From positions 1 through 64,000 of the forward strand of contig JBEULE010000034.1 of the NCBI GenBank assembly GCA_041287495.1: 64,000 nucleotides of DNA, written 5' to 3'. The position numbers and the translations under genes were made by a program. Under the pieces are notes generated by a model. The model was not told the DNA's origin. It worked only from the letters and a program-made list of their open reading frames with translations, and did not search any database. The DNA is from JAOABC01 sp041287495. Its GTDB lineage: Bacteria > Aquificota > Aquificia > Aquificales > Hydrogenothermaceae. Below, piece after piece: positions 27,099 to 36,289 of this stretch (position 1 is the first letter of the stretch; the number at the start of each line of letters is the position of its first letter).

Positions 27099-27905
27099 TC
27101 AGTTTTCTTTCTGAACTTTTTCTAATGTAGAAATTATATCCTTATTATTAGGATAATAGCTTTTAGCTCTCTCCAATATATCTATAAATCCGGTGGGTTT
27201 TTTTCCTGTCTTTGAATATAAATCTATTAAAAATTCTATTGCAGGTAAAAAATCGGGTTTTATATTTAAAGCATCTTTTGCAGACTCCATTGCTAACTCA
27301 TACTGTCCTATTTGACTGTATAAGGTAGCAATTTTATACTTTAAATTATAATCTGACTGATTTTCAACAAATGCTCTTAAGTAAAAAAATATGGCATACC
27401 TATAATTACCCATTGATTCATACTCTTGGGCTTTTTTTAAGAAAAAATCTCTCTTTGATAGAATAGGCATCTGCTGTGTAGATTGGTTTTGTATCCCATT
27501 TGTTTCTATATTAATGGGAGGAATATCTTTTGTTAATTTATTTAGGTCTGGAAGTTTTAAACTTTTCTCTGCAATCTCTTGTAAAAGCTCCTCTTCTGAT
27601 TTAATCTCCTTTTCCTTTATATATTCAATGTTTACCGACTGAGATATCTTTTTTTCAAGTTCCGCAAGGATTTCATCGGTGTTGAGGAAGTTTCTCAAGA
27701 TAGTGTAGGAGTTTTGTTTCATGGTGTATAAATCGTATATAGCATATATAATAAATGAATAAGCAATAATGAGTGTAAAAATCAGAAAGTGATGTTTTTT
27801 TCCTTTCTTTGGTTTTAGTGTGGAGAAGGGATGGATTGTCAGTTCTTTTTCAGTTTTATTTAGATTTTGGGCAGTTTTCTTTAAAAATTCATCTGTTTGA
27901 CTCAT
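27099..27905 (-). CDS. membrane-anchored TPR-repeat protein
   Basis: A 268-aa protein with a basic cytoplasmic N terminus, one membrane helix at about 38-60, and a periplasmic C-terminal half with TPR-like repeats (for example YRYAIFFYLRAFVENQ and GQYELAMESAKDALNIKP). It may be an assembly or pilus-related adaptor, but no function can be assigned. Its start overlaps the end of gmhA by 17 bases. Confidence 0.65.
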   Translation of the reverse strand: MSQTDEFLKKTAQNLNKTEKELTIHPFSTLKPKKGKKHHFLIFTLIIAYSFIIYAIYDLYTMKQNSYTILRNFLNTDEILAELEKKISQSVNIEYIKEKEIKSEEELLQEIAEKSLKLPDLNKLTKDIPPINIETNGIQNQSTQQMPILSKRDFFLKKAQEYESMGNYRYAIFFYLRAFVENQSDYNLKYKIATLYSQIGQYELAMESAKDALNIKPDFLPAIEFLIDLYSKTGKKPTGFIDILERAKSYYPNNKDIISTLEKVQKEN

Positions 27906-28491
27906 AGTAGTCCTCTATTTCTCCGGTTAAGTATAAATCAAGTATATAACATATAGTATGTTCAAATGTAAGATGTACTTCTTGTATTCTTGCAGTAGAG
28001 TTAGACCTTACAATAAAAGCTTTATCTACCATATCTTTTAACATTCCACCATCTTTTCCAAGTAATCCAACTGTAAACATTCCTATATCTTTTGCTACTT
28101 TAACTGCTTCCACTACATTTTTAGAGTTTCCACTTGTGGATATACCTATAAGGATATCTCCTTTGTTTCCAAGGGCTTCAACTTGCTTTGCAAAAATTTT
28201 ATCAAATCCATAATCATTTCCTATTGCAGTTAAGATAGATGTGTCGGTAGTCAAAGCTATAGCCGGAAAACCTTTCTTCTCTTTCTCAAATCTTCCAACT
28301 ATTTCGGCTGCAAAATGTTGACTATCTGCTGCAGAGCCACCGTTTCCACATATCAAAACTTTATAACCTATCTTAAGTCTTCTACCTAAAAGAATGCCGA
28401 GATTAACTATGTCTTCTGCATACTCTTCTACAAACTCTTTTTTTAATCTTGCACTTTCATTAAAAATATCAATAACTTTTTCTTCTAACAT
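27889..28491 (-). CDS. gmhA: phosphoheptose isomerase (GmhA), SIS domain
   Basis: A 200-aa sedoheptulose-7-phosphate isomerase that starts heptose synthesis for the lipopolysaccharide core. CGNGGSAADSQHFAAE and the following LTTDTSILTAIGND, and GISTSGNSKNV, are the family motifs. I chose the ATG at 28491; the longer frame starts at TTG 28500, but AAGGA lies at a better distance from the ATG. It indicates a Gram-negative outer membrane with heptose-containing lipid. The TPR gene follows. Confidence 0.9.
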   Translation of the reverse strand: MLEEKVIDIFNESARLKKEFVEEYAEDIVNLGILLGRRLKIGYKVLICGNGGSAADSQHFAAEIVGRFEKEKKGFPAIALTTDTSILTAIGNDYGFDKIFAKQVEALGNKGDILIGISTSGNSKNVVEAVKVAKDIGMFTVGLLGKDGGMLKDMVDKAFIVRSNSTARIQEVHLTFEHTICYILDLYLTGEIEDYYESNR

Positions 28492-28569
28492 CACCCACAA
28501 TCCTTGGCTTAAGTATCAGATATTATACTATGATATAATATTTTAAACCATCAATACGAGGTTTTAACC

Positions 28570-28821
28570 ATGAGATTTATCTTTATGTTAATTTTATCTT
28601 CTTTTGCTATATCCAATGCTTCAGAGTGTGTTTCAAATTTATCTATATCTCATGTAGAATCAACTGCGAAAAGTTTTGTAGGGAGTATAGAGAGTGTTAA
28701 GTTAAGTAAAGATAGAAGAGAAAATACATGTGTTTATAGAGTAAAAGGGGAGAATGGTTATGTTGTGATAGATGCTTCAACGGGAGAAGTGATAAAATTC
28801 TATAAGAAGAGGTCTAAATGA
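28570..28821 (+). CDS. small exported PepSY-like protein
   Basis: An 83-aa protein with a signal peptide (hydrophobic residues 2-14, cleavage near NASE). The mature part ends with a short PepSY-type pattern, YVVIDASTGEVIKFYKK, as in propeptide inhibitor modules. Two cysteines (ECV and NTCVY) could form a disulfide. It overlaps recJ by 4 bases (ATGA). The function is unknown; exported PepSY domains commonly inhibit proteases or contact extracytoplasmic proteins. Confidence 0.55.
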   Translation: MRFIFMLILSSFAISNASECVSNLSISHVESTAKSFVGSIESVKLSKDRRENTCVYRVKGENGYVVIDASTGEVIKFYKKRSK

Positions 28822-30539
28822 TAATTGGGTTATCCGGATACCAATGGGTTATCTTGGAAGAGAGTAATCCGGCTCCCAGTTTTCTTGTAGATAAGTATGG
28901 TAAAGTGTTAGGGCAGATAATATATAACAGAAAGGAACTCTTTGATGAAAATTTTTCAGATTATTATATAGAACCAAAGCTAAGTAATCTTATAAATCCA
29001 TCTTTTTTTAACTACCTTGAAGAGATAGCTTTTAAACTTGCTCAATCTATAAAGAGCAACAAAAGAATAGTAGTTTACGGTGATTATGATGCAGATGGTA
29101 TCGCAAGTACTTCTCTTTTGGTAAATTTTTTTAGAAAGATAAACGCTTACTGTAAATATTACATACCAAGCAGATTTGGTGAAGGTTATGGACTTAATAT
29201 AGAAGCCATAAAGAATATATCTGAGTATGCTGATGTTCTGATAGTAGTGGATAGTGGAACAAATGCCTTTGATGAGCTTTTGTTTGCTAAGCAGTGTGGT
29301 TTAGAGGTTTATGTTCTTGACCATCATGAGCCATCTGATAGGTGGAAGGAGTTGAATCCACCATATCTGGAAAGTGGTATATCAATAATAAATCCTAAAT
29401 TTTTTGAAGATATAAATCCACTTTTTAAACATCTTGCCTCCGTTGGACTTTCATTTTACCTAATAGCCTCATTAAAGAAATATTTCGATTCTGATATGAA
29501 GCTTAGGGAGTTTTTAGATATAGTAGCCTTAGGGACAATTGCGGATCTTGTTCCTATGTCTTTTATAAATAGAACTTTGGTAAAGGCTGGAATTGAAGAG
29601 ATAAATAAGAAAAAGAGAGTAGGAATAAGAAAACTTATAGAGCAAGCTGGAATAAACAGAGAGATAATGTCAACGGATATAGGATTTATATTAGGTCCGA
29701 GGATAAATGCCTCTGGAAGGCTATCTGATGCAGGAAAAGCTGTCAAACTTCTCACAACTCAGGACTCTTTAAAAGCTCAAACATTGGCAGTTGAGTTAGA
29801 AAATCTAAACAGAAAAAGACAGAAAATTACAGATGAAGTCACTGCTCAAGCAGAGAAAAAGATAAAAATGTATAATTCTGAAAATGTTATAGTGGTAGAT
29901 GATGAAAATTGGCATAGTGGGGTTATAGGAATAGTTGCAGGTAGGATAGCTCAAAAATATAAATTACCAACTGTAATACTTTCTAAAGAGAATGGTAAAG
30001 CTGTCGGTTCTGCAAGGAGTGTTTCTAAGGTAAACATATACAAAGCTTTGAAGATGTGTAGTGACCTTTTTGAAAAGTTTGGAGGACATTCAGCAGCGGC
30101 AGGTTTAACAATCAATTCATCAAAAATAGATGAACTTAGAGAGAGACTTGATTATTCTGTAAAAGAAGTTGCAGAAGAGAAACCTTGGGCTGTAAAAGAG
30201 GTGGATATGTTTCTTTCCCTTGATTATTGGAATATCCAGAGGGTTAGAGAGATATACAAACTGGAACCTTTCGGAGAAAAAAATCCTAAACCTAAATTTT
30301 TGGCTACAAATCTTAAAATAGATTACTTTGAAGTTCCATATAAAACTCTAATAGTTTTTACATTGAAGGATCAGACAGGTAAGACATTTGTTGCAAAGTG
30401 GTGGAAAACATCGGAGGTTGTTAAATATCTTGCTGTAGGTCAGATTATAGATATTGTTTATACGCCAAACATATCCGCTTACAGAGATTTAGAGAGTGTA
30501 GAGTTTTTTGTAGATGATATCAGAATAGTTAAGGAATAA
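28818..30539 (+). CDS. recJ: single-stranded-DNA-specific exonuclease RecJ
   Basis: A 573-aa 5'-to-3' exonuclease for recombination and mismatch repair. YGDYDADGIAST (about 94-105) and LDHHEPS are the DHH motifs, and FGGHSAAAG is the DHHA1 motif. An OB-like C-terminal domain follows. It overlaps the PepSY gene by 4 bases at the start and a convergent ABC binding-protein gene by 11 bases at the end. Confidence 0.93.
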   Translation: MIIGLSGYQWVILEESNPAPSFLVDKYGKVLGQIIYNRKELFDENFSDYYIEPKLSNLINPSFFNYLEEIAFKLAQSIKSNKRIVVYGDYDADGIASTSLLVNFFRKINAYCKYYIPSRFGEGYGLNIEAIKNISEYADVLIVVDSGTNAFDELLFAKQCGLEVYVLDHHEPSDRWKELNPPYLESGISIINPKFFEDINPLFKHLASVGLSFYLIASLKKYFDSDMKLREFLDIVALGTIADLVPMSFINRTLVKAGIEEINKKKRVGIRKLIEQAGINREIMSTDIGFILGPRINASGRLSDAGKAVKLLTTQDSLKAQTLAVELENLNRKRQKITDEVTAQAEKKIKMYNSENVIVVDDENWHSGVIGIVAGRIAQKYKLPTVILSKENGKAVGSARSVSKVNIYKALKMCSDLFEKFGGHSAAAGLTINSSKIDELRERLDYSVKEVAEEKPWAVKEVDMFLSLDYWNIQRVREIYKLEPFGEKNPKPKFLATNLKIDYFEVPYKTLIVFTLKDQTGKTFVAKWWKTSEVVKYLAVGQIIDIVYTPNISAYRDLESVEFFVDDIRIVKE

Positions 30540-32271
30540 ACATATACTCATCTTTATACCATCCCCAAACTGTAGGAAAAGCATTTTTAAGTCTATTTCT
30601 AACTGCCACAAGTTCTTGAGGAGCCACTATGAATATCATAGGTTGGTATTCTCCTATTATCTTAAAAGCTTCTTTATATAGCTTATCTCTCTTAGATTGG
30701 TCTATCTCTACTGCTGCTTGATAAAAAAGCTTATCTATCTTTGCTTCCCAATCTGTTTGAGGTTTAGGCTGTTTTGGATACCACATATGCATCTGTCCGG
30801 AGGATAACCAGACATTCTGTCCAAAGTATGGATCCATACTTCCGGTCAATCCTATTATAACAGCATCATAATCAAAATTAGTCATTAACTTTGAAACTAA
30901 GTTATTAAAATCAAGTCCTTGAAAATTAACTTCTATACCTATCTTTTTAAGGTCTTCTTTTACAATATTCCCTATTGCTTCTCTCTCTTTGTTTCCTGCA
31001 TTTGTTATAAGTGTAAAACTAAGTTTATGATTTTCACTGTCGTATATATAACCATCTTTACCTTCTTTAAATCCAATTGAAAGAAGTATTTCCTTTGCTT
31101 TTTTAAGGTTGTATGGATATTTGGGATAGTAATTTTCATCGTAAAGTCTTCTGTCTGCTGGTGTTACAGCTGTATATATCGGTGTTGCAAGTCCATTATA
31201 AACTATGTTTGCTATTCCTTCCCTGTCTATAGCGTAAGATATAGCTTGGCGGAATTTCTGATTTTGAAACCACTTAAGTTTATATGATGGAATTGGTGCT
31301 TTTGGATTTTGATTAAACACTATAAATAATGTTGAAGGTGTTGCTCCTAAATTGTAGATTGTAAAATCTCCTTTTTTTGCATTTTCCATCAGCTTTCCAA
31401 GGTCAGAAGGTCTAACTCCGTATATATCTGACTCTCCAGAAAGGAATTTTATTAAAGATACATTTGGATCTTTTACTATTTGAGATTTTATTGTTTTTAT
31501 GTAAGGTAGCTGATTACCTTTCTCATCTTTTTCCCAGTAATATGGATTCCTCTCATATACAACATACTGACCTAACTGATATTTTACTAATCTATATTGA
31601 CCTGTTCCTACTATCTGAGAAGGGTCTGTATTTACATTCCATGTTGAGGGAAATTTTCCTTCCCTTACTGATTTTTCAAGTATATGTTTTGGTAGTATTG
31701 GTTGTGATACAGCATTTAAAAATACTGCAAAAGGTTTTGGAAGTTCAAACTCAACAGTTTTATTATCTATCTTCCTTACCTTAAAAGGTTTTCCTTCTAC
31801 TGTTAAAACATCTCTCGATGAAGTTGGAATACTATCGTTGTAGTATATCTGGTTGTATGTGAAGACTACGTCATCTGCTGTAACAGGTTTACCATCAAAC
31901 CATCTAGCATCTCTAAGGTAAAATCTCCATACTGTTCCTTCTTTATTACTTTCCCACCTTTCTGCTAAATCTGGTTCTGGAAGTAAGGTCTTTACATTAG
32001 TTTTTGTAAGTCCATTGAAAAGAGGTAATATTATAGCTGTTGAGCTTGTTTCTTGAGCCATAACAGGATTTAAAGTTTTAGCATCTGAAGATAGTAATCT
32101 GTTTAATGTTCCTCCTTCTTTTCCTATTTGGGGCTCAGCTTTAGATATATCTATACTTTTTATTAAATCTACTTCATTAGATTTTTCTGGAGATATAAGG
32201 TATATCGGTAAGAATAGACCCATTATAACAGAGATTGAAATGAAAATATACTTAATACTCTGTTTTATCAT
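30529..32271 (-). CDS. ABC-type peptide/nickel-family solute-binding protein, orphan
   Basis: A 580-aa family 5 extracellular solute-binding protein. An N-terminal signal or anchor helix at about 8-28 precedes GGTLNRLLSSDAKTLNPV, AERWESN, WFDGKPVTADDVVFT and later YAIDREGIANIVYNGLA, typical of OppA/DppA proteins. No permease or ATPase genes lie beside it, so it may serve a transporter encoded elsewhere. Its start overlaps the end of the small Trm112-like gene by 20 bases. Confidence 0.88.
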   Translation of the reverse strand: MIKQSIKYIFISISVIMGLFLPIYLISPEKSNEVDLIKSIDISKAEPQIGKEGGTLNRLLSSDAKTLNPVMAQETSSTAIILPLFNGLTKTNVKTLLPEPDLAERWESNKEGTVWRFYLRDARWFDGKPVTADDVVFTYNQIYYNDSIPTSSRDVLTVEGKPFKVRKIDNKTVEFELPKPFAVFLNAVSQPILPKHILEKSVREGKFPSTWNVNTDPSQIVGTGQYRLVKYQLGQYVVYERNPYYWEKDEKGNQLPYIKTIKSQIVKDPNVSLIKFLSGESDIYGVRPSDLGKLMENAKKGDFTIYNLGATPSTLFIVFNQNPKAPIPSYKLKWFQNQKFRQAISYAIDREGIANIVYNGLATPIYTAVTPADRRLYDENYYPKYPYNLKKAKEILLSIGFKEGKDGYIYDSENHKLSFTLITNAGNKEREAIGNIVKEDLKKIGIEVNFQGLDFNNLVSKLMTNFDYDAVIIGLTGSMDPYFGQNVWLSSGQMHMWYPKQPKPQTDWEAKIDKLFYQAAVEIDQSKRDKLYKEAFKIIGEYQPMIFIVAPQELVAVRNRLKNAFPTVWGWYKDEYMFIP

Positions 32272-32425
32272 CTTTTATAGCTTCGTTTACAAGTAATATA
32301 GGAATATCGTTATCTACTAAATATTTAAGTTTACAGTTTTTACATATTAGATACTCTCCATCATACTCAAGGTCAGACTTACAAGCCGGACAGCAGAGTA
32401 TATCCAGTATCTCTCTATCTATCAC
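32252..32425 (-). CDS. Trm112-family zinc-ribbon-like protein (YcaR-like)
   Basis: A 57-aa protein read on the minus strand with a GTG start at 32425-32423. LDILCCPACKSDLEY and LICKNC contain the CxxC pairs of Trm112/UPF0434 proteins, and IPILLVNEA is the typical end. In bacteria these partner methyltransferases or bind zinc. The GTGA at 32422-32425 overlaps the YggS stop, so it is coupled to that gene, and its end overlaps the binding-protein start by 20 bases. Too short for many gene finders. Confidence 0.8.
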   Translation of the reverse strand: MIDREILDILCCPACKSDLEYDGEYLICKNCKLKYLVDNDIPILLVNEAIKDDKTEY

Positions 32426-33105
32426 TTCCTCTCTCCAAAAATTGCCGTTCCTATTCTGACTATCGTAGCTCCCTCTTCAATAGCAACTTCAAAGTCATGG
32501 GACATTCCCATAGAAAGATGTACCAATTTAATATTATACATTTTTTCTAAATTTTCTTTTAGTTTCCTTAATTTAATAAAGTATGGTCTGACATCTTCCG
32601 GATTATCAAAGTATGGTGGTATTGCCATCAATCCGGTTATTTTGATATTTTTTAATGTTAAACAGTATTCAAACAATCTTTCTAAATATTCTTCCTTTAC
32701 GCCGTATTTAGACTCTTCTCCAAAATTTATCTCTATAAAACATTCTTGAACCTTTCCTATCTTTGATGCTCTTTTATCTATCTCATAAGCAAGTTCCTCT
32801 CTATCAACAGAATGAATAACTTCAAAATATTTAACAGCATACTTTGCTTTATTTGTTTGAAGTCCTCCTATAAGATGCCAGTGAATATCTTTATACTCTT
32901 TTAAAGCTTCTATTTTCTGGATTCCTTCCTGAACCTTATTCTCTCCAAAGTATCTTATACCACAGTTATAAGCTTGTACTAATTTCTCCGGAGGTTGAGT
33001 TTTTGATGCAGCAAGCAGTATAACTTCCTTAGGATTCCTTCCAACTTTATAGCAACTCTTATCTATCTTTTCTAAAATCTCCTCTATATTTTTACATATA
33101 TCCAT
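32422..33105 (-). CDS. yggS: YggS/PROSC-family pyridoxal 5'-phosphate homeostasis protein
   Basis: A 227-aa fold-type III PLP-binding protein. LAASKTQPPE contains the lysine that binds PLP; FGENKVQEG, HLIGGLQTNKAKY, LMAIPPY and LSMGMSHDFEVAI are diagnostic. It controls free PLP and amino-acid balance. A TATAAT on the minus strand at 33130-33135 lies 24 bases upstream of the start. It is first of a three-gene overlapping unit with the Trm112-like and binding-protein genes. Confidence 0.92.
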   Translation of the reverse strand: MDICKNIEEILEKIDKSCYKVGRNPKEVILLAASKTQPPEKLVQAYNCGIRYFGENKVQEGIQKIEALKEYKDIHWHLIGGLQTNKAKYAVKYFEVIHSVDREELAYEIDKRASKIGKVQECFIEINFGEESKYGVKEEYLERLFEYCLTLKNIKITGLMAIPPYFDNPEDVRPYFIKLRKLKENLEKMYNIKLVHLSMGMSHDFEVAIEEGATIVRIGTAIFGERK

Positions 33106-33129
33106 TTTCTTCTCCTTTTCTAAAAGAAA

Positions 33130-33135
33130 ATTATA
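33130..33135 (-). promoter_or_regulatory. -10 element for yggS operon
   Basis: TATAAT read on the minus strand, 24 bases upstream of the yggS start codon. The -35 region has no clear TTGACA, so this assignment rests on position and the perfect -10 match. Confidence 0.45.
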
Positions 33136-33163
33136 CCACTTTAGATATGTCTATATATTTAGT

Positions 33164-33199
33164 TTACCATAGTAAGATTATTTGATTTTGCTATAGTAA
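33164..33199. promoter_or_regulatory. paired 12-bp operator-like palindromes upstream of groES
   Basis: TTACCATAGTAA (33164-33175) and TTGCTATAGTAA (33188-33199) share the consensus TTRCYATAGTAA, which is nearly a palindrome. Their centres are 24 bases apart, and the second ends 6 bases before the groES -35 element. No CIRCE element is present. They may bind a heat-shock or other regulator; they also lie between the groES and yggS promoters. Confidence 0.5.
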
Positions 33200-33205
33200 A
33201 ACCTC

Positions 33206-33234
33206 TTGACAAAATTCAGGTTATGATGTATTAT
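33206..33234 (+). promoter_or_regulatory. sigma-70-type promoter of groES-groEL
   Basis: TTGACA at 33206-33211, a 17-base spacer and TATTAT at 33229-33234. This is the strongest promoter seen in the window. Transcription would start about 35 bases before groES. Upstream palindromes overlap the regulatory zone. Confidence 0.8.
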
Positions 33235-33275
33235 TTAAAATGTAATAAAAAAATTTAGAAAGGAGGTAAGAGCGT

Positions 33276-33569
33276 ATGGCAAAGTTAAGACCTCTCTATG
33301 ACAGAGTAGTTATCAAAAGAGTTGAGGAGGAAGTAGCAAAAACTCCAGCTGGAATTATAATTCCTGATACAGCAAAAGAAAAGCCTCAGATAGGTGAAGT
33401 GGTAGCTGTTGGAGAAGGTAAGCTTTTAGAGAATGGAAATGTCGTTCCTCTTAAAGTGAAAGTTGGCGATAAAGTTTACTTTAGCAAGTATGCAGGAAAT
33501 GAAGTTAAAGTTGATGGTGAAGAGCTTATTATTCTAAGAGAAGATGATATACTTGCAGTAATTGAGTAA
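33276..33569 (+). CDS. groES: co-chaperonin GroES
   Basis: A 97-aa co-chaperonin. RPLYDRVVIKRVEEE and GIIIPDTAKEKP (mobile loop) and VGDKVYFSKYAGNEVKVDG are the family motifs. AAAGGAGGT precedes the ATG. It pairs with groEL 30 bases downstream. Heat-shock or constitutive control is likely from the strong promoter and paired palindromes. Confidence 0.97.
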   Translation: MAKLRPLYDRVVIKRVEEEVAKTPAGIIIPDTAKEKPQIGEVVAVGEGKLLENGNVVPLKVKVGDKVYFSKYAGNEVKVDGEELIILREDDILAVIE

Positions 33570-33599
33570 TAAAAAAATTAAGATAAAGGAGGTAAGAAG

Positions 33600-35234
33600 A
33601 TGGCAGCAAAAAGACTTGTTTATGGAGATGAAGCAAGAGCAAAATTAAAAGCAGGTGTTGACAAACTTGCAAACGCAGTAAAAGTAACCCTTGGTCCAAG
33701 GGGAAGAGAAGTTATATTAGAGAAAAAATGGGGCTCTCCTGTAGTTACAAAAGACGGTGTTTCTGTTGCTAAGGAGATAGAACTTCCTGATCCATATGAA
33801 AATATGGGAGCTCAACTTGTTAAGGAAGTTGCTTCTAAAACTGCAGATGTTGCAGGAGATGGAACAACTACAGCTACAGTTTTAGCTCAAGCTATCTATG
33901 AGGAAGGCTTGAAAGCTATAGCTTCTGGAGCAAATCCAGTTTATGTAAAAAGAGGAATTGATGAAGCCGTAAAAATAGTTGTAGAAGAGTTAAAGAAAAT
34001 ATCCAAACCTGTTTCTGGAAGAAAAGAGATAGAGCAAGTTGCTACAATTTCTGCTAACAACGACCCAGAAATTGGTAAAATCATAGCAGATGCTATGGAA
34101 AAAGTAGGAAAGGATGGTGTAATAACTGTTGAAGAATCTAAAGGTGCAGATACAACTCTTGAAGTTACAGAAGGTATGCAGTTTGATAGAGGATATCTGT
34201 CTCCTTATTTCGTAACAAATCCAGAAAAAATGGAAGCTGTTTTAGAAAATCCTTACATTCTAATCTATGAGAAAAAAGTAAGCAACATAAGAGAACTTTT
34301 ACCTGTTCTTGAAAAGGTAGTTCAAACTAACAAACCATTACTTATCATAGCTGAAGATGTTGAAGGTGAAGCTCTTGCAACACTTGTTGTTAACCATATA
34401 AAAGGTGTATTGAAAGTATGTGCTGTTAAAGCTCCTGGATTTGGTGAAAGAAGAAAGGCTATGCTCCAAGATATAGCTATATTAACAGGTGGAACTGCAA
34501 TAACAGAAGACCTTGGTATCAAACTTGAATCTGTAGATATTGATATGCTTGGTAAAGCTGATAAAGTAGTTGTTGACAAAGATAATACTACAATAATCGG
34601 TGGAAAAGGTAATCCAGAAGATATCAAAGGAAGAATAGAGCAAATTAAGAAACAGATAGAAACAACAACTTCTGAATACGATAAAGAAAAACTCCAAGAA
34701 AGACTTGCTAAACTTGCTGGTGGTGTTGCTATCATAAAAGTAGGAGCTGCTACAGAAGCAGAACTTAAAGAGAAGAAGGATAGGGTAGATGATGCAGTTC
34801 ACGCTACAAAAGCTGCTGTTGAAGAGGGAATAGTGCCTGGTGGTGGTGTAGCTCTATACAGAGCTTCAAGAGCACTATGTAATATAAACGAAGAAAATCC
34901 TGATAAAGCTTGGGGTATTAAGATAGTTAAGAATGCGTGTAAGATGCCTATAAAACAGATAGCTTACAACGCAGGATTTGAAGGCTCTGTGATTATAGAG
35001 AAAATCAAAGATGTTGATAATGTTAACTACGGATTTAATGCAGCAACAGGCGAGTATGTAGATATGGTTGAAGCCGGAATTATAGACCCAACAAAGGTTG
35101 TTAGAACAGCTTTACAAAATGCTGCTTCAGTTGCTGGAACAATGTTAACTGCTGAATGTCTTGTAGCAGAGATAAAAGAAAAAGAAGAGAAATTACCGGG
35201 AGCCGGTGGCGGAATGGGAGATATGGATTTCTAA
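33600..35234 (+). CDS. groEL: chaperonin GroEL
   Basis: A 544-aa chaperonin. TLGPRGREVILEK and AGDGTTTATVLA are the ATP-binding motifs, and the C terminus ends with the Gly-Met-rich tail GGGMGDMDF. AAAGGAGGT precedes the ATG. The gene is second of a two-gene operon and is followed by a strong terminator. Confidence 0.98.
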   Translation: MAAKRLVYGDEARAKLKAGVDKLANAVKVTLGPRGREVILEKKWGSPVVTKDGVSVAKEIELPDPYENMGAQLVKEVASKTADVAGDGTTTATVLAQAIYEEGLKAIASGANPVYVKRGIDEAVKIVVEELKKISKPVSGRKEIEQVATISANNDPEIGKIIADAMEKVGKDGVITVEESKGADTTLEVTEGMQFDRGYLSPYFVTNPEKMEAVLENPYILIYEKKVSNIRELLPVLEKVVQTNKPLLIIAEDVEGEALATLVVNHIKGVLKVCAVKAPGFGERRKAMLQDIAILTGGTAITEDLGIKLESVDIDMLGKADKVVVDKDNTTIIGGKGNPEDIKGRIEQIKKQIETTTSEYDKEKLQERLAKLAGGVAIIKVGAATEAELKEKKDRVDDAVHATKAAVEEGIVPGGGVALYRASRALCNINEENPDKAWGIKIVKNACKMPIKQIAYNAGFEGSVIIEKIKDVDNVNYGFNAATGEYVDMVEAGIIDPTKVVRTALQNAASVAGTMLTAECLVAEIKEKEEKLPGAGGGMGDMDF

Positions 35235-35258
35235 GATAGAACACTTACCTCCTCTTTT

Positions 35259-35290
35259 AGCCCCTCATTTTGAGGGGCTTTTTTATTTTT
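35259..35290 (+). terminator. rho-independent terminator of groESL
   Basis: AGCCCCTCA and TGAGGGGCT pair as a perfect nine-base stem around a three-base loop, followed by a run of T broken by one A. It lies 24 bases after the groEL stop and ends the operon before thiL. Confidence 0.92.
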
Positions 35291-35307
35291 TATGGTAGAA
35301 TAAATCT

Positions 35308-36261
35308 ATGATTTTAAAGGATTTAGGTGAGTTTAGCTTAATAGATAGGCTTTCAAGGATAATATTTGGAATAGACAGAAATATCATTGCAAATATAGGT
35401 GATGATACAGCTTGTATCAGAGTTTGTGATAATAAAAATCTTCTTCTAACAGTAGATACCCAGGTTGAGAATGTCCATTTTATAAAGGATAAAATAGACC
35501 CTATAGACCTTGGATGGAAACTATCAACGAGTAACGTCAGTGATGTTGTCGCCTGTGGAGGTATTCCAAAGTATGCTCTTATATCTGCATCTCTGCCAAA
35601 AAATCTTGAAGTTGATTTTATAGAAGGTGTTTATTACGGTATCAAAGAAGCTCAGGATTTTTATGGTTTTAAAACCGTAGGTGGAAATATAACTTCTTCT
35701 AATCAGATTATTATAGATATGACTCTAATCGGTGAAAGTTCTACATTTATACCAAGAGTCGGAGCAAAACCGGGACAGTATCTTTATCTTACAGGTTATA
35801 CCGGACTTTCTAAAGCCGGTTTGGAAATATTGCTATCCGGAAAAAAAGATTTAACAGAAGCAGAACAGCTTTTATTAAAATCCCATTACAGACCTATAGC
35901 TAGATTAGATAAACTATCCACACTTTTAAAATTTGCCAAAAGTAGTATAGATATAAGTGATGGATTGGTTGCAGACATATATCATATCTCAAAACAGAGT
36001 AAAGTTAAAGTGATTATACAAAAAGATAAAATACCTATACATCCGGCACTCTTGGAATACTGTAAAAGCACAGATAGAAACCCTTATGATTACATATTTT
36101 ATGGAGGGGAAGATTATCAGATAGTCTTTACATCAGATGTTTTTATAGAAGAAGAGGATATATACCTTATAGGGTATATTTCAGAAGGGGAAGGTGTATT
36201 TCTGAAAGAAAATGGTAATTTATCAAAGCTATATGAAAAAGGATTTAACCATCTGTTATAA
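35308..36261 (+). CDS. thiL: thiamine-monophosphate kinase (ThiL)
   Basis: A 317-aa AIR-synthase-superfamily kinase that makes thiamine diphosphate. GDDTACI and LLTVDTQVENVHF bind metal and nucleotide; DISDGLVADIYHI and FYGGEDYQIVF are later family motifs. The start lies 18 bases after the groESL terminator, so its promoter must overlap that region or depend on readthrough. ahcY follows after 28 bases. Confidence 0.92.
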   Translation: MILKDLGEFSLIDRLSRIIFGIDRNIIANIGDDTACIRVCDNKNLLLTVDTQVENVHFIKDKIDPIDLGWKLSTSNVSDVVACGGIPKYALISASLPKNLEVDFIEGVYYGIKEAQDFYGFKTVGGNITSSNQIIIDMTLIGESSTFIPRVGAKPGQYLYLTGYTGLSKAGLEILLSGKKDLTEAEQLLLKSHYRPIARLDKLSTLLKFAKSSIDISDGLVADIYHISKQSKVKVIIQKDKIPIHPALLEYCKSTDRNPYDYIFYGGEDYQIVFTSDVFIEEEDIYLIGYISEGEGVFLKENGNLSKLYEKGFNHLL

Positions 36262-36289
36262 TTTTCAAAAATTTTAGGAGGTAAGAAAA

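Noticed and set aside
33164..33199. CIRCE element for HrcA upstream of groES
   Set aside because: The palindromes do not match TTAGCACTC-N9-GAGTGCTAA, so HrcA control is not supported.
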